From NCBI RefSeq assembly GCF_020283565.1, contig NC_060063.1, forward strand, positions 25,784,777-25,848,776: a stretch of 64,000 nt of DNA. Direction: 5' to 3'. Below are positions 45,839-56,995 of the stretch, in pieces. The notes under the pieces were generated by a model, which saw only the letters and a program-made list of their open reading frames with translations, made no database searches and was not told the DNA's origin. A program made the position numbers and the translations under genes. Within the stretch, counting starts at the first letter, position 1, and every line of letters begins with the position of its first letter. This DNA is from Trifolium pratense. Lineage: Eukaryota > Streptophyta > Magnoliopsida > Fabales > Fabaceae.

Positions 45839-46204
45839 ATGCCGTCTTCACGAAAAAACAAGAGTAAACAAGTGAAGCAAGAGAAATCAGGAATAATGAA
45901 AAGATTTAGTTTACGCATCGCAGAGTTTAAGAGAAAGAAAAACGAGGAGAAACGCGAAGACGAAGAGAAGGATAAAGAAGACAACAAGATACCACAAGAT
46001 GCTGAGATAATAATCATCTCATCAGATTCTGAAGCTGAAGAGAATGAAGAAGATGCTGACTATGTTGAGTTCTTGGCTAGCTATGTTCCAGAAGAGGAAC
46101 AAGAAGAAGAAGAACAAGAGCAGAACCCAGATCCCATTGAAATTTCATCAGAGGATGCTGAGGAGAAATCAGAGATTTCTTCTGAGTTTTATCCATCTGA
46201 TTAG
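45839..46204 (+). CDS. Antisense ORF of the Sirevirus (acidic, SIM-like)
   Basis: A 121-codon ORF with an ATG, on the strand opposite to gag-pol-env, between the polypurine region and the env-like ORF. The N-terminal half is strongly basic (RKNKSKQVKQEK, FKRKKNEEKRE). The C-terminal half is acidic with two segments of hydrophobic residues followed by Ser/Asp/Glu (EIIIISSDSEAEENEED at 56-72, DPIEISSEDAEE at about 98-109). These match the general form of SUMO-interacting motifs. A TTAATAAAAAAA word lies about 60 bp after the stop. Antisense ORFs of unknown role are known in some plant gypsy (Tat-lineage) elements; I do not know of one described for Sireviruses. Low sequence complexity is the main reason for doubt. 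Confidence 0.45.
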   Translation: MPSSRKNKSKQVKQEKSGIMKRFSLRIAEFKRKKNEEKREDEEKDKEDNKIPQDAEIIIISSDSEAEENEEDADYVEFLASYVPEEEQEEEEQEQNPDPIEISSEDAEEKSEISSEFYPSD

Positions 46205-46453
46205 GATTAGGTTATCTTTTTTCTTTTTCTTTTTACCAATGTACTCAACATGGTTAGAGCATTAATAAAAAAATTTCGTTTTAAAAAGCATCTTGTGTTC
46301 TTATGTTCTTATTTATCAAGAAAATTAGCATAAGCAAAACAAACAAAATATAAACCACACAAAAAAATAATAGAACAAACATAGCTTAAAAAGAAAATTG
46401 TTCAGAGGATAAACAGAGAATAAAAAGAAAGCATAAAACATGTGCAGAGAATC

Positions 46454-49165
46454 CTAGGGTTTCTTAAGAAAAGCTAAGAGTTGGTCGAATTTATCATTCA
46501 AGGATCCCACATTGGAAACTAAACCATCCACCTTGGTTTCCAATGTCTCATGAGCAGCTCTTTGACGTTCTAAACCTTGTTGCTGTTCCCTCAGGGCTTC
46601 TTGAAAAATCTGCAACTGATTAGCCATCACAGGAGCTTGATCTTCAATCACAGGTGCTTGTTCTTCAACCAAAGGTGCCTTGCCTTTATCAGAGGGTTCA
46701 CCTTCCTCTGGATAGTCAATCATCAGCACATCCTCTTGATTTTGAGAAGCCAGCACATCATCTTCTGAAATATCCTCTGGTTGCAACTCATTTGCCAACT
46801 GGGCAACTCTTGCAGCAGCTTCTTCTAACCTTTCAGACTCAGACCTCTGAGCTTCAAGACTCTGAAACAGCTTGGAGTCTATCCAGATGACTTTGAAAGC
46901 GTTCAGACGTTGTTCAGCAGCAGCAAGTGCATCCAGCTTAGCACGTTCAGACTCAGCATGATTAAAAGTTGTAATCCTCTTCAACTCAGCCCTAGCCAGA
47001 CTGTCCCTCATGAAGCTTATCACATTCAAGTCTCTTCTTCCAACCACAGCCTTAATTTCCTCAGCAGCACCATCCAAAGCATTGCAAATCCTTGCCTTAA
47101 TGCTTGAAACTTCCAAATCCACATCAGAAGGACAAACTAGAAACCTGTCCTTTAGCAAAGATAATCTAACCAAGTCATCATGAAATTGAGTGGATAGATT
47201 ACTAAAAGGGTTGGATGATGAGGGTGAAGGATTGGGAATGGTAGAGAGGTTAGGTGTTTCAGTAGCAGGGTTGTTAATAACCACAACTTCTGCCTCTGAA
47301 GGCTTGGGAGCACAAGTGTGAATACGCTCAGGAGAAGCATGTTCAGCACTTGGGTTAGGATGGGGTTCAGGGGTTGGTTCAGGTGATGAGATGTCAGAAG
47401 TTGATTCAGGGTAAATATGGTCAGGAGATGGTTCAGGAGATTTAGGTTCAGGGATTGATTCAGGAGCAATTTGTTCAGGATTTGGAGATTTTTGTGGAGA
47501 AGGTTGTTTTGTGGGAGAGGTAGGTTTAGTGACAGGAATATCTGGTTGAGGTTCAGATGGTGGAATGTCAGGTTGAGGTTGAGGTTGAGGTGATGTAGGT
47601 TTAGGAGGTGATGCAGGTTTCTGGGTGAAGGTTTGGTTATTCAGAGGGTCTGGACTAAGATGTTTCTCTAGTTCAGATAGGGGGTTATCAGAGGTTGGAG
47701 TTTCAGAGGCTGGTAAAACAGTTCTGAGAGGTTTGGTGTAACCTAATCCAATCTCATTTTCATTGAAGACATACTTGGTAGACTTACCTTTACCTTTAGG
47801 AGTAGGAGCAGGTCTTTTCCTCAAACGAGCAGCCAGATTCTCTTCATCAGATTCAGTCTCATCTTCTGACTCAGATTCTTCAGATGAACTGTCTTCCTCA
47901 ACAACAATAGGCTTTTTGGAAGCTCCCTCAGCAGCCTTGTTTGCAGTTTCTTCGTGCTTCCTCTTAGTCCTTTGCTCAGCCATAGATTGTTCAACTTTGA
48001 CTTTCTTCTGAGCCAAAAGATCTGGCTTGGTAAGATCAGCTTGAGCTTCAGCCTTTCTCTTTGGTTTCCTCTTAGGGTTATACAGATTTACAGGAGCAGG
48101 AGGAACCATACTCCTATCAACAACAAAACCTTCTTGTCTGAGCACTTCTAAATAGTCCTGAATTACATGCTCAGCATCAGCTTCAGATATAACTGGGTAG
48201 CCTGCGACATACAGACGATCCTCAAGCCTAACAGTGAACTCTTGTGGGGGAGCAACAGGCTTAGATGCAATCAAACGCATCTTGGACAGAAAGTTAGCGT
48301 TCAGAATTTCTGGATAGAACCTCTTCTCAACCAATTCAGGGTGGAATTTCCTCAAGTTCTGAACAACATGACCTTGATGCAGAAGGTCTGACAACAACCT
48401 AGGATAAACTATAGTAGTTTTCCTCTGAGACTTACTTGCAAAAATTGCTTCACAAATCCGTTCAAAAAAGTAATCTCCAAGATTAACCTTCTTTCCAGTC
48501 AGAAGGAAATACAGCAGATGACGATGCGTCCAGGAGATTGTATCAGTCCCACCAACCCTTGGACTGATAGCTGCTAAGATGATCTTGAAAAGAACTCGAC
48601 ATTCATCAGTCAAACCCTTTACTTTCCCTTTTAAGGAGAAATCTGTGCAAATGAGATGCAGAAGATCATCCCTGTATCTTGTATCCTTTTCAAACACATC
48701 TAACTCTATCCCAGAGTTAGGCAGACCAAGAAGAGCATTGAAATGAATAGGCGAGAGTGCCATGTTCATCCCACAGATATTAGACCTAATCTGTACACCT
48801 GTATAATCCAGCAAACCCATTTCCTTCCTAGTTTTACCCTTCAAACTAGGATTCCTTTCTATTGCTGCAAGCTCTTCCTTCTTAGCTTCATGCTTATCAA
48901 ACACCTTTGCTTTCATCCAAAATTTCTTCAACAAATCTGGATAAATGGGACCATTAAGCATGTCGAAGTACTTATCCCATTCCTGAGTGATAAAGTACTT
49001 TTTAACATCAAACCCATTAGCTTGTAGACCATCGAAGTCAACCATCTTCTCTGAAAGAAAAGTAAGTTCAGATTCTGGAAACTCCATCTCGTTCCCAACG
49101 ATCTGAAGATTTTTGAAAATAAACGGTGGAATCCTTTTTGACGAAGAAGATGAAGTACCAGCCAT
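46454..49165 (-). CDS. Envelope-like ORF of the Sirevirus
   Basis: 903 residues from an ATG in the strong context AACAATGGC. It lies downstream of pol, where SIRE elements carry their env-like gene, and in a different frame from pol. Residues 1-350 form a compact domain (FDGLQANGFDVKKYF, GVQIRSNICGMNMALSPIHF, then SWTHRHLLYFLLTGKKVNLG) like the putative plant transposon protein domain. Residues 365-450 are basic, then acidic (VVEEDSSSEESESEDETE). Residues 505-650 are rich in Pro with PEP/SP repeats. Residues 690-900 look coiled-coil with many Ala, Glu, Arg and Gln. I see no signal peptide and no clear transmembrane helix, so a true envelope role is not supported by the sequence. The ORF is uninterrupted. 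Confidence 0.85.
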   Translation of the reverse strand: MAGTSSSSSKRIPPFIFKNLQIVGNEMEFPESELTFLSEKMVDFDGLQANGFDVKKYFITQEWDKYFDMLNGPIYPDLLKKFWMKAKVFDKHEAKKEELAAIERNPSLKGKTRKEMGLLDYTGVQIRSNICGMNMALSPIHFNALLGLPNSGIELDVFEKDTRYRDDLLHLICTDFSLKGKVKGLTDECRVLFKIILAAISPRVGGTDTISWTHRHLLYFLLTGKKVNLGDYFFERICEAIFASKSQRKTTIVYPRLLSDLLHQGHVVQNLRKFHPELVEKRFYPEILNANFLSKMRLIASKPVAPPQEFTVRLEDRLYVAGYPVISEADAEHVIQDYLEVLRQEGFVVDRSMVPPAPVNLYNPKRKPKRKAEAQADLTKPDLLAQKKVKVEQSMAEQRTKRKHEETANKAAEGASKKPIVVEEDSSSEESESEDETESDEENLAARLRKRPAPTPKGKGKSTKYVFNENEIGLGYTKPLRTVLPASETPTSDNPLSELEKHLSPDPLNNQTFTQKPASPPKPTSPQPQPQPDIPPSEPQPDIPVTKPTSPTKQPSPQKSPNPEQIAPESIPEPKSPEPSPDHIYPESTSDISSPEPTPEPHPNPSAEHASPERIHTCAPKPSEAEVVVINNPATETPNLSTIPNPSPSSSNPFSNLSTQFHDDLVRLSLLKDRFLVCPSDVDLEVSSIKARICNALDGAAEEIKAVVGRRDLNVISFMRDSLARAELKRITTFNHAESERAKLDALAAAEQRLNAFKVIWIDSKLFQSLEAQRSESERLEEAAARVAQLANELQPEDISEDDVLASQNQEDVLMIDYPEEGEPSDKGKAPLVEEQAPVIEDQAPVMANQLQIFQEALREQQQGLERQRAAHETLETKVDGLVSNVGSLNDKFDQLLAFLKKP

Positions 49166-49620
49166 TGTTGGAGATTAGGGTAAGGTTTGGAAAGACTAAC
49201 GAGAGAGAAAGAAAGTTTGTTGGAGGTTTAGAGAGAATATGAAAGTGTAGGTTGTGAAAGTGAATAGTGTGCAAGTGTATTGTGTAAGTTTTATTTAAAT
49301 GCACACAGTTAACACGAAAATAGCAAATTTGGGAAGTTACGCTAATTGACAGAAAGTTGAATACCAAAAATCATCATTAACCACCCACTACCTGACACAC
49401 GTAGACCACGTGCAGAAATTTACTCGGTAACTGCTATTTTAATGGACAACTGTTCAGCAGTGAATACTAAACGTTTCCCACTTAAATAGTTCAGAGCCTC
49501 TGAGTTATTTAAAATTCTCTATCAGAGTTAAGTACTTCAGAGCTTGTGTTTCAGATGTTCTGAATCATAAGTTCTGATATACATAACCTCTTACACTTTA
49601 ATTGCCAGAAAAAAAAATTT
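49166..49620 (-). promoter_or_regulatory. Promoter-like leader upstream of the env-like ORF
   Basis: Between the pol stop and the env-like ATG the minus strand has ATTTAAATAAAAC (49288-49300), about 125 bp before the ATG, then a pyrimidine-rich stretch (ATATTCTCTCTAAACCTCC, TTTCTTTCTCTCTCG) and a good start context. This resembles a plant TATA box with a CT-rich leader. A splice acceptor for a subgenomic RNA is another reading. Confidence 0.4.
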
Positions 49621-52600
49621 TCATTCAGAGATTGAAAACATGTTCAGATGTTTCTTTATAAAATCAAATCTTTCAACAGATAAAGCTTTAGTAAATATAT
49701 CAGCCCATTGATTTTCAGTATCAACAAACTTAATATCTATAATGCCTCTCTGAACATAATCTCTGATAAAATGGTGTTTAATTTCAATATGTTTGGCTCT
49801 AGAGTGTAGAATAGGATTTTTAGATAAATGAATGGCTGCAGTATTATCACAATATAAAGGAATATTGTTACTGCTTACCTGATAATCTTCTAACTGATAT
49901 TTTAGCCAGAGTAGTTGTGTGCAACACTTAGCTGCTGAAATGTATTCTGCTTCTGCTGTAGACAAAGCTATAGTAGTTTGTCTCTTACTAGCCCATGAGA
50001 TAAGGTTTTCACCAACAAATTGACAATTGCCACTTGTGGATTTTCTTTCAATTTTATCTCCAGCATAGTCAGCATCACAGAATCCATTTAGCACATAATC
50101 ATTGGATTTCTTATAGAGAAGTCCAAGATTAGTTGTTCCTTTCAGATACCTAAAGATTCTCTTTACAGCAGTAAGATGAGATTCTCTAGGGTCTGACTGG
50201 AATCTTGCACATAAACAAACACTGAATAAAATATCTGGTCTAGAGGCTGTCAGATAGAGTAAGGAACCAATCATACCTCTGTAGATCTTTTGATCTACTT
50301 TTCCTTCATCATCTGACTTGCCCATGTTGGTAGTTGGATGCATAGGAGTATTCATTATCTTGCAGTCATCTAGATTGAATTTCTTCAGAAGTTCTTTAGT
50401 GTATTTTGATTGATGAACATAAGTTCCTTCCTTCTTCTGATTGATTTGAATTCCAAGAAAGAACTTCAACTCTCCCATCATGCTCATTTCGAATTCATCC
50501 TGCATTATCTTAGAAAAGTTCTTGCACAAAGCAGCATTAGTTGAACCAAAAATAATATCATCAACATAAATTTGAATGATTAAGATGTCTTCTTTGGTTG
50601 TTTTTCTAAAGAGTGTGCAGTCAACCTTTCCTTTTTCAAAACCTTTTTCAAGAAGGAAATTACTGAGTCTATCATACCAAGCTCTTGGAGCTTGTTTCAG
50701 ACCATACAGTGATTTCTTCAATTTAAAAACATGTTCTGGGTTTGAGACATCTTCAAAACCAGGAGGTTGCTTAACATACACTTCTTCAGAAATAAAACCA
50801 TTTAAGAAGGCACTTTTAACATCCATCTGATACAAGGTTATTCCATGATTAACAGCATAAGATAGAAGTAACCTGATTGCTTCAAGTCTAGCAACTGGTG
50901 CAAAGGTTTCAGTATAGTCAATCCCCTCTTGTTGACTATAACCTTGTGCAACCAATCTAGCCTTGTTCCTTACCACTTCACCTTGTTCATTCAGCTTGTT
51001 TCTGAATACCCATTTTGTTCCAATAATGTTCTTGTGTGAAGGTTTAGGCACTAGAGTCCATACATCATTCCTTTGGAATTGATTCAGCTCTTCTTGCATT
51101 GCTACAATCCAAGCATCATCCTTCAGAGCTTCATCAATCTTTGAAGGTTCCATCATTGAGATAAGACCAACTAATGATTCCTCATTTCTCAGTTGAGATC
51201 TTGTCTTCCTTGGACTATCCTTGTTGCCTAAAATCAGTTCCTCTGGATGTGATGATTTGTATTTGAAAGTATTTCTTGGGGGCTCATCATCTTCAGACTC
51301 ATCAACATCAGGTTCAGCAGATGCTTCAGTTCTTGGTTGTTCAGAGTCTGTAGGAACTATTGTGTTCAGAGGTTCCTCAGAGAATGGATGTTCTGAGTAG
51401 TTTGGAATATCTGAATATTGATCCTCTGATACCTGAAATCTAGACAAACCTTCCACAAGCTCTGACACTTGGTCAGGCTCTTTGTCATCAAATTTGACAT
51501 GCATACTTTCTTCCACAGTGTGTGTTTCAGAAATATACAGTCTGTATGCTTTTGAGCGTTCAGAGTATCCTATAAAGATACCCTTATAACCTCTAGCATC
51601 AAATTTCTTTAGATGGACTTTATTGTTTAAGATATAACATGTACATCCAAACTGATGAAAATAAGAAATATCAGGTTTTCTTCCTTTGAACAATTCATAA
51701 GCAGTTTTGTTCAACTTAGATCTGATATAGATTCTATTTTGAACATAACATGCTGTGTTTACAGCTTCTGCCCATAAAAACTTTGCTACATTTGTTTCAT
51801 GCATCATGGTTCTGGCCATTTCTTGCAGAGTTCTATTCTTCCTTTCAACAACCCCATTTTGTTGAGGAGTTCTAGGAGAAGAGAATTCATGCAGAATGCC
51901 ATATTTTTCACAAAAGTTTTCAAAAGGTTCATTTTCAAATTCTCCACCATGATCACTTCTAACTTTTAAAATAGTGTAGCCTTTTTCATTTTGAATTTGT
52001 TTGCAGAAGATGCTAAACTCATCATAAGCTTCATCTTTTGTTCTTAGGAATTTTACCCAAGTCCATCTACTGTAATCATCAACAATTACTAACCCATACT
52101 TCTTTCCATTGATTGAAGCAGTGTTAACTGGCCCAAAAAGATCAATGTGAAGAAGTTCCAATGGTCTTGAGGTAGAGACAATGTTCTTAGGTTTAAAAGA
52201 AGATTTTGTAATCTTTCCTTTTTGACATGAACCACAAAGTGTGTTTGAGTGATACTTGATTTTAGGTAAACCTCTGACAAGGTCAAGCTTGCTAAGCTTA
52301 GAGATTAACCTCCAGTTAGCATGGCCTAACCTCTTATGCCAGATCCATTTTTCTTCACTCAAGGTCAAAAGACACATCACTTTTTGGTCATTCAAATCAG
52401 AAAGATTAATTTTATAAACATTGTTCTTTCTAAGACCTTTGAATATAATGGAATTATCAGATTGTTTGGTTACAGTACATGATTCCTTATTAAAGACGAC
52501 TACATAACCATTGTCGCAAAATTGACTTATGCTCAATAGATTATGCTTAAGTCCATCAACTAACCAAACATCATTAATAGATAGGGAGGAATTACCTACT

Positions 52601-52779
52601 GTACCTGTACCTATTATCTTTCCTTTCTGATTTCCTCCAAAGCCAACAGATCCTCCTTCTTTCAAAGTCAGCTTAGAAAATAGTTGTTTATCACCAGTCA
52701 TGTGCCTTGAACACCCACTATCCAGATACCATGAATGATTCATAATACTTCTTTGAGTGACAGGCTGTATGAGAAACAA
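49621..52779 (-). CDS. pol: Sirevirus Pol (PR-INT-RT-RNase H)
   Basis: 1,052 codons, uninterrupted. The frame opens on TTG, with its first ATG at residue 13, so it must be expressed by way of Gag. Domains: protease [10 protein letters not shown] (20-29); a pre-integrase zinc block with WHKRLGH (147-153) and CGSC (182-185); integrase with Asp213, Asp276 and Glu312 (D,D-35-E); a variable acidic linker (about 430-510); reverse transcriptase with YVDD (738-741); RNase H with CDADYAGD (901-908) and STAEAEYIS. All catalytic residues I can place are present. The junction with gag is one base out of frame. Confidence 0.93.
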   Translation of the reverse strand: MFLIQPVTQRSIMNHSWYLDSGCSRHMTGDKQLFSKLTLKEGGSVGFGGNQKGKIIGTGTVGNSSLSINDVWLVDGLKHNLLSISQFCDNGYVVVFNKESCTVTKQSDNSIIFKGLRKNNVYKINLSDLNDQKVMCLLTLSEEKWIWHKRLGHANWRLISKLSKLDLVRGLPKIKYHSNTLCGSCQKGKITKSSFKPKNIVSTSRPLELLHIDLFGPVNTASINGKKYGLVIVDDYSRWTWVKFLRTKDEAYDEFSIFCKQIQNEKGYTILKVRSDHGGEFENEPFENFCEKYGILHEFSSPRTPQQNGVVERKNRTLQEMARTMMHETNVAKFLWAEAVNTACYVQNRIYIRSKLNKTAYELFKGRKPDISYFHQFGCTCYILNNKVHLKKFDARGYKGIFIGYSERSKAYRLYISETHTVEESMHVKFDDKEPDQVSELVEGLSRFQVSEDQYSDIPNYSEHPFSEEPLNTIVPTDSEQPRTEASAEPDVDESEDDEPPRNTFKYKSSHPEELILGNKDSPRKTRSQLRNEESLVGLISMMEPSKIDEALKDDAWIVAMQEELNQFQRNDVWTLVPKPSHKNIIGTKWVFRNKLNEQGEVVRNKARLVAQGYSQQEGIDYTETFAPVARLEAIRLLLSYAVNHGITLYQMDVKSAFLNGFISEEVYVKQPPGFEDVSNPEHVFKLKKSLYGLKQAPRAWYDRLSNFLLEKGFEKGKVDCTLFRKTTKEDILIIQIYVDDIIFGSTNAALCKNFSKIMQDEFEMSMMGELKFFLGIQINQKKEGTYVHQSKYTKELLKKFNLDDCKIMNTPMHPTTNMGKSDDEGKVDQKIYRGMIGSLLYLTASRPDILFSVCLCARFQSDPRESHLTAVKRIFRYLKGTTNLGLLYKKSNDYVLNGFCDADYAGDKIERKSTSGNCQFVGENLISWASKRQTTIALSTAEAEYISAAKCCTQLLWLKYQLEDYQVSSNNIPLYCDNTAAIHLSKNPILHSRAKHIEIKHHFIRDYVQRGIIDIKFVDTENQWADIFTKALSVERFDFIKKHLNMFSISE

Positions 52780-52781
52780 CT

Positions 52782-55184
52782 TTAATCACTACGGTGGAAC
52801 TCTTTATCACAGTTAATGATAAGGTCATCCCAATATTCTTCCTCTTCATTTATCAAGTTCTGATTGTTAACTTGAGAACTTGTCAGCCATTGATCAAAGA
52901 CATAAGCCCTTCTTCCTTTGCATAGGACTTGTTTCCATACTTTAGGTAGGACATATCCTTTCCTAGTTGGTAAATCTGAATGATACATAATTTCAGCTTT
53001 TGGTACCCATCTTCTGGGTCCACGCTTGTTAGTCCATAAATGCTTACTGTGTTGTTGAGTGTGAGAGAAAGATTTTGGTTTGGAATAATAACTCTTTTGA
53101 AAATATTTTTTAGTACGAGTTTTGTTATTATTCCAGGACTTGAATTGTTTATGATTCCAGAAGTTGTGTTTATCACCAGTCCATTGATTTGACTGGTTAT
53201 ATTTACTGACTCTAGAATCATAAATAACCTTAGTCCTATGTTGTCTCTGAGGTTTGAGGTTTGACTTTCTTTTAAAAACTTCTGAGCCTTTAGGTTGACT
53301 TTTCTCATGAACTAGAATTCCTCTTGTTCCAGAAGTTGAAGCCTCAGATTTTGAAACTTTCAGAACATCTGAACTAAAATTGTCAAGTTCTGAATAGCTT
53401 TTATCTTCTGAGCTTTTCTTCCCAGATCCTGAGGAACTTGGTTCCTCTGAGTTGTCACTTCCCAAATCTCTCAGACTATTATCCTCATCTTCCAGAGTAC
53501 AAGATTTCTTTCCTTCTTCACTCTGAGGTACAACATAGTAAACCCAAGATTTTCCAACCTTTTTGGGATAGGTCTTTAGCTTTGAATATGTTCTACCATA
53601 TTCATAGCCAACTCCCTCTCCTCTATGTCTCATGACATTATAAACAAGATTAGCAGCTTTGCTCTTGCCAAGGTTGAGATGCACAAACTGTTGGAGAGCC
53701 ATTTCTTGCTCATCAGTAGGTTTGTGACAAACAGCACAACCCTTTTCAAAGTCATTTACTCTATTCAGAGTTTCTTGATATAGACCTTGAAAATGTTCTG
53801 CTTGTTCAGTCAGAGTGTTAAGCTTTTCTTGTAAAATTTTTTGTTTACTTAACACTCTGAGATGTTTCTCAATGACCTTGTTAAGTGCAGTTATAAGTTG
53901 AGATTTAGAGCAGTCAGAAAATACCTCATCAGTTACTTCAGAATCTGATTCTGATTCTGATTCATCGTCTGAATCTACATCTGAGTCAGCTGAAGCCATC
54001 AGGGCTAGATTTGCCTCTTCTTCTTCCTCAACTTCTTCCTCAGATGATAGCTCTTCAAAAGTAGCCATCAGACTCTTTCTCAATTTACTCTTGAATTGTT
54101 GCTTCTTTGAGCTGTATCTTTTGCTTTTGTCTTTGGCAGACATTTCTGGACAATCAGCAATAAAGTGTCCTGGCTTCTTACAGTTGAAGCAGTTCTTCTG
54201 ATCATCCTTTTTGCTGACAAAATTTCTGGAGCTGTTACCTCTGAAGTTTCTTTTGTTAAATCTGTTCCATTGCTGAAACTTGGTGAATAAAGCAAACTCA
54301 TCCTCATTCATCTCATCCTCTTGACCATCAGCAGAAGATTCTTCTTCAATATCAAGAAGCTGAGTCTTAAGAGCCTTAGAAGTAGTCTTAGTTGACTGTA
54401 GAGCCACTGACTTAGACTTCTTCTTAGTTTCTGAGTCAGCATCCAGAACCATCTCATGGCTTCTGAGATTGCTTATCAGAGCTTCAAGACTCAGAGTCTT
54501 GAGATTTTGAGCTTCCTCTATTGCAGTGACCTTGGGTCTCCAAGCAATAGGAAGACTTCTCAGAATCTTCTGAACATGGTCATAGGTGGAATAACTTCTC
54601 TTAAGAGCTTTAAGACCAGATACAAGGATTTGAAACCTTGTAAACATAGTCTCAATGTTTTCATCTTGTTGCATAGTGAATAGTTCATATTGCCTTATCA
54701 AGAGACTAGCCTTAGCCTCTTGAACCTTTTCATTACCATCATAGGTAGCACACATAGAATCAAAAATAGATTTAGCAGTAGACTTGTTCTCTATTCTGAC
54801 ATAATCCTCATGTCTAATAGCCCCAACAACAATGTCCTTTACTCTATGATGCTTAGTGTAGGTTTTTAGGTTAGCTGGTGTGAGTAACTTTCTATGCTCA
54901 ATGGACAACCTTCCATGTTCATTTAGGTTTTCAAAAGTTACTCCCAACTCAACCAAATCCCACAACTCATGATCAATAGCAGTAATATTGCTATACAGTC
55001 TCTCTTTCCACCATTCAAATAATGAAGCATCACCATTGAATATAGGGGCTTTTCTGTTGCCACTATGTTCATGTGATTCATTACTTAAGTAGTCAAAACC
55101 AAAAGCATTTCTAGGACCACCACCAGCACCACTGGCCTCACCTTCACCAGTAGTTCTAGTACTACTATCATCTCCTCCAGACAT
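52782..55184 (-). CDS. gag: Sirevirus Gag
   Basis: 800 residues from an ATG 52 bp after the 5' primer site. A UBN2-type Gag core spans about 50-250 ([40 protein letters not shown]). A CCHC knuckle [14 protein letters not shown] is at 332-345. An acidic Ser/Glu/Asp segment follows (377-425), then a coiled-coil-like block (430-480), a CAVC...H segment and a long basic C-terminus. The long extension after the knuckle is normal for Sireviruses. The stop TAA is at 52782-52784, and the pol frame begins after a TGA at 52786-52788. Confidence 0.93.
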   Translation of the reverse strand: MSGGDDSSTRTTGEGEASGAGGGPRNAFGFDYLSNESHEHSGNRKAPIFNGDASLFEWWKERLYSNITAIDHELWDLVELGVTFENLNEHGRLSIEHRKLLTPANLKTYTKHHRVKDIVVGAIRHEDYVRIENKSTAKSIFDSMCATYDGNEKVQEAKASLLIRQYELFTMQQDENIETMFTRFQILVSGLKALKRSYSTYDHVQKILRSLPIAWRPKVTAIEEAQNLKTLSLEALISNLRSHEMVLDADSETKKKSKSVALQSTKTTSKALKTQLLDIEEESSADGQEDEMNEDEFALFTKFQQWNRFNKRNFRGNSSRNFVSKKDDQKNCFNCKKPGHFIADCPEMSAKDKSKRYSSKKQQFKSKLRKSLMATFEELSSEEEVEEEEEANLALMASADSDVDSDDESESESDSEVTDEVFSDCSKSQLITALNKVIEKHLRVLSKQKILQEKLNTLTEQAEHFQGLYQETLNRVNDFEKGCAVCHKPTDEQEMALQQFVHLNLGKSKAANLVYNVMRHRGEGVGYEYGRTYSKLKTYPKKVGKSWVYYVVPQSEEGKKSCTLEDEDNSLRDLGSDNSEEPSSSGSGKKSSEDKSYSELDNFSSDVLKVSKSEASTSGTRGILVHEKSQPKGSEVFKRKSNLKPQRQHRTKVIYDSRVSKYNQSNQWTGDKHNFWNHKQFKSWNNNKTRTKKYFQKSYYSKPKSFSHTQQHSKHLWTNKRGPRRWVPKAEIMYHSDLPTRKGYVLPKVWKQVLCKGRRAYVFDQWLTSSQVNNQNLINEEEEYWDDLIINCDKEFHRSD

Positions 55185-55235
55185 AGTGTTCTCACAAGAT
55201 CTTTACTGTCTCACTGTTAAGTGAAAGTAACAAAC

Positions 55236-55250
55236 CAGGCTCTGATACCA
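55236..55250 (-). promoter_or_regulatory. Primer-binding site (tRNA-iMet)
   Basis: On the minus strand TTGGTATCAGAGCCTGG follows the 5' LTR. It matches the initiator tRNA 3' end complement used by copia elements. Confidence 0.9.
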
Positions 55251-55252
55251 AT

Positions 55253-56346
55253 TGAAGGTGTGAAAACACAAGAAAGGGGGGGGGTTGAATTGTGTTTTAG
55301 CTAAGTTAAAACTTTTCAAGTTCTTAACTCAACTACGTTCGCAGCGGATAAATAACACAAATAATAACAAGGGAGAGAGAGAGAAAACACACAAGCAGTT
55401 TATACTGGTTCCTCTCACAAAACGAGAGTAGTCCAGTCCCCTTGCACTTCCAAGGGAGTTCACTATAATCACACAAGATTACACCTGCTCAAGCACACAA
55501 GCAAGAGACTTCTCAACAATGCTCAAGCACACAAGCTTAAGACTTCACACTTAAGCACACAAGCTTAAGTTTCCTCAAGTAAATAGTAAAGTATATAAAA
55601 ATATACAAATGCTCTTAGATGAACCTAAAGAGAGCAAATACAAAAGTACAGAGTATTTGACTAAAGTGCAAAAACACTTGACAGAGGTTCAGAGCTTGTA
55701 TATCACAGAGTTCAGAGTTTGTTCAGCGCACGTTCAAATCTTGATTATTGTATATATTTGTTGTAGCTGAATCTTCTAGTATATATACCACTAGAAAAGA
55801 GTCGTTGTAAAAAGAACCGTTGGAGTTGATAACCTTTTGTCTTCAAGCAGTCTGTCTTGATGCAGTTTGGTTGTATCCAAAACTAAGAAAGAGTTTCAGG
55901 TACTTTGACTACTGCAGAGTGGACTTTCCTTATTCAGCTAACAAAACTGAAGACCCACGTTCTCAAAAGAAAACAGACAAACTGAGGGTAGCTGAACAGA
56001 TCAGGCTTGAAAGGTCCTTTTCTTCATTGGTAGAAGAGTTGACTAACAAAGAGAATCTTCACAGCTTTCAAAGAGATCTTCAGAGGTTGATGAAGCTTGT
56101 AGACAGACAAGAAGTTCTGAAGTTTTCATCCTCTGAATGTTGTAACTTCTGAAGTCTAACATCTTCTGAGCGCTTGTGAACTTCTGAATTCACATCCTCT
56201 GAACTTCACTCAGAGCTTATATGATGCTTATATCTGCGCACTTAAAATAAATTTTTAGTCCTTCCAATTGTTAATTAATACTTTGTTATCATCAAAACCT
56301 TTACAGATTTAGGGGCAAACATTTTTAAATCAATTTTGTTCCAACA
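55253..56346 (-). repeat. 5' LTR of the Sirevirus
   Basis: 1,094 bp, paired with 44156-45250. Read on the minus strand it has GGTATATATACTAG at about 55777-55790, a likely TATA box. Confidence 0.95.
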
Positions 56347-56720
56347 GGAGGAGGAGGAGGAGGAGGAGGAGGAGGATGAGCCTGCCATCTCCCACCGCTA
56401 CGACGAAGGCCGCTACGACGAAGGTTCATTCTTCTTCTCTCTCAATTCCCCCAATTCTCCATTCCCTAACCCCCCTAATTGAGATTGTATTTGCTTTTAG
56501 CTCCTCCTCCGAGGAAGCTAGCCATCGAAGGAACACTTTGAAAGGATCGGTTAAAATCATAACGGGGACGGAGGGAAAAGGGTTACGTTGTTTGGTGTAA
56601 GCCATTACAACAGGGTGAAACCACGTTTGAGCCGGGCAACGTGAGTTTAGCGACTTCCAACACTCTACCAAACATAGCCATACTATATCTTTAAATCAGC
56701 TGAAAACCCAAAAAATCGGC
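56347..56720 (+). repeat. Right part of the copy 2 block
   Basis: Resumes in the GGA run and follows the downstream part of copy 1 (GAGCCTGCCATCTCCCACCG and the hairpin right arm) as far as AAAACCCAAAAAATCGGC, inside the first words of the minisatellite. The right arm of the inverted-repeat element is missing here. Confidence 0.8.
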
Positions 56721-56995
56721 GAGGCTTAGTCGTCTCATCCCACGCCCTTCATTTTTTTTAGGTAAACAGGTTAGAAGAGCTTGGATTATCGGATTAGAAG
56801 ACTATTGTCTTCTTCTTTGTTTTATGTTAATCTGTTAAGTTAGAATTTAATTCTCTTCTGCTGTATTGTACCAGATTATCACGTTATTCTTGTAATTCAA
56901 TTAATTCATTCTGTAATTTTAATGAACTCAGATTCAATTATTAATATCTCGACTAAATATTCTAGACAATTTAGTTGGGGTGTTACAATTCATTA
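56721..56995 (+). repeat. LTR-end-like sequence
   Basis: A T-rich stretch ending TTTAGTTGGGGTGTTACA looks like the U5 end of a gypsy-type LTR. No partner is visible. Confidence 0.3.

Larger units (their letters stand above)
44156..56346 (-). mobile_element. Sirevirus (Ty1/copia, SIRE-type) with env-like ORF, 12.2 kb
   Basis: LTRs of about 1.09 kb, tRNA-iMet primer site, gag with a long C-terminal extension, pol in copia order (PR-INT-RT-RH), an ORF in the envelope position, and repeated polypurine-like motifs before the 3' LTR: together these define a Sirevirus of the SIRE type. It is flanked by GGAGG (44151-44155 and 56347-56351) inside the GGA repeat of the gene-copy-2 hairpin, so the exact TSD cannot be separated from the repeat. 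LTRs look identical apart from an A/G homopolymer (11 versus 9 G), so the insertion is very recent. Confidence 0.95.

Noticed and set aside
46044..46265. 73-codon Lys/Leu-rich ORF on the plus strand
   Set aside because: Shifted-frame shadow of the antisense ORF at 45839-46204.
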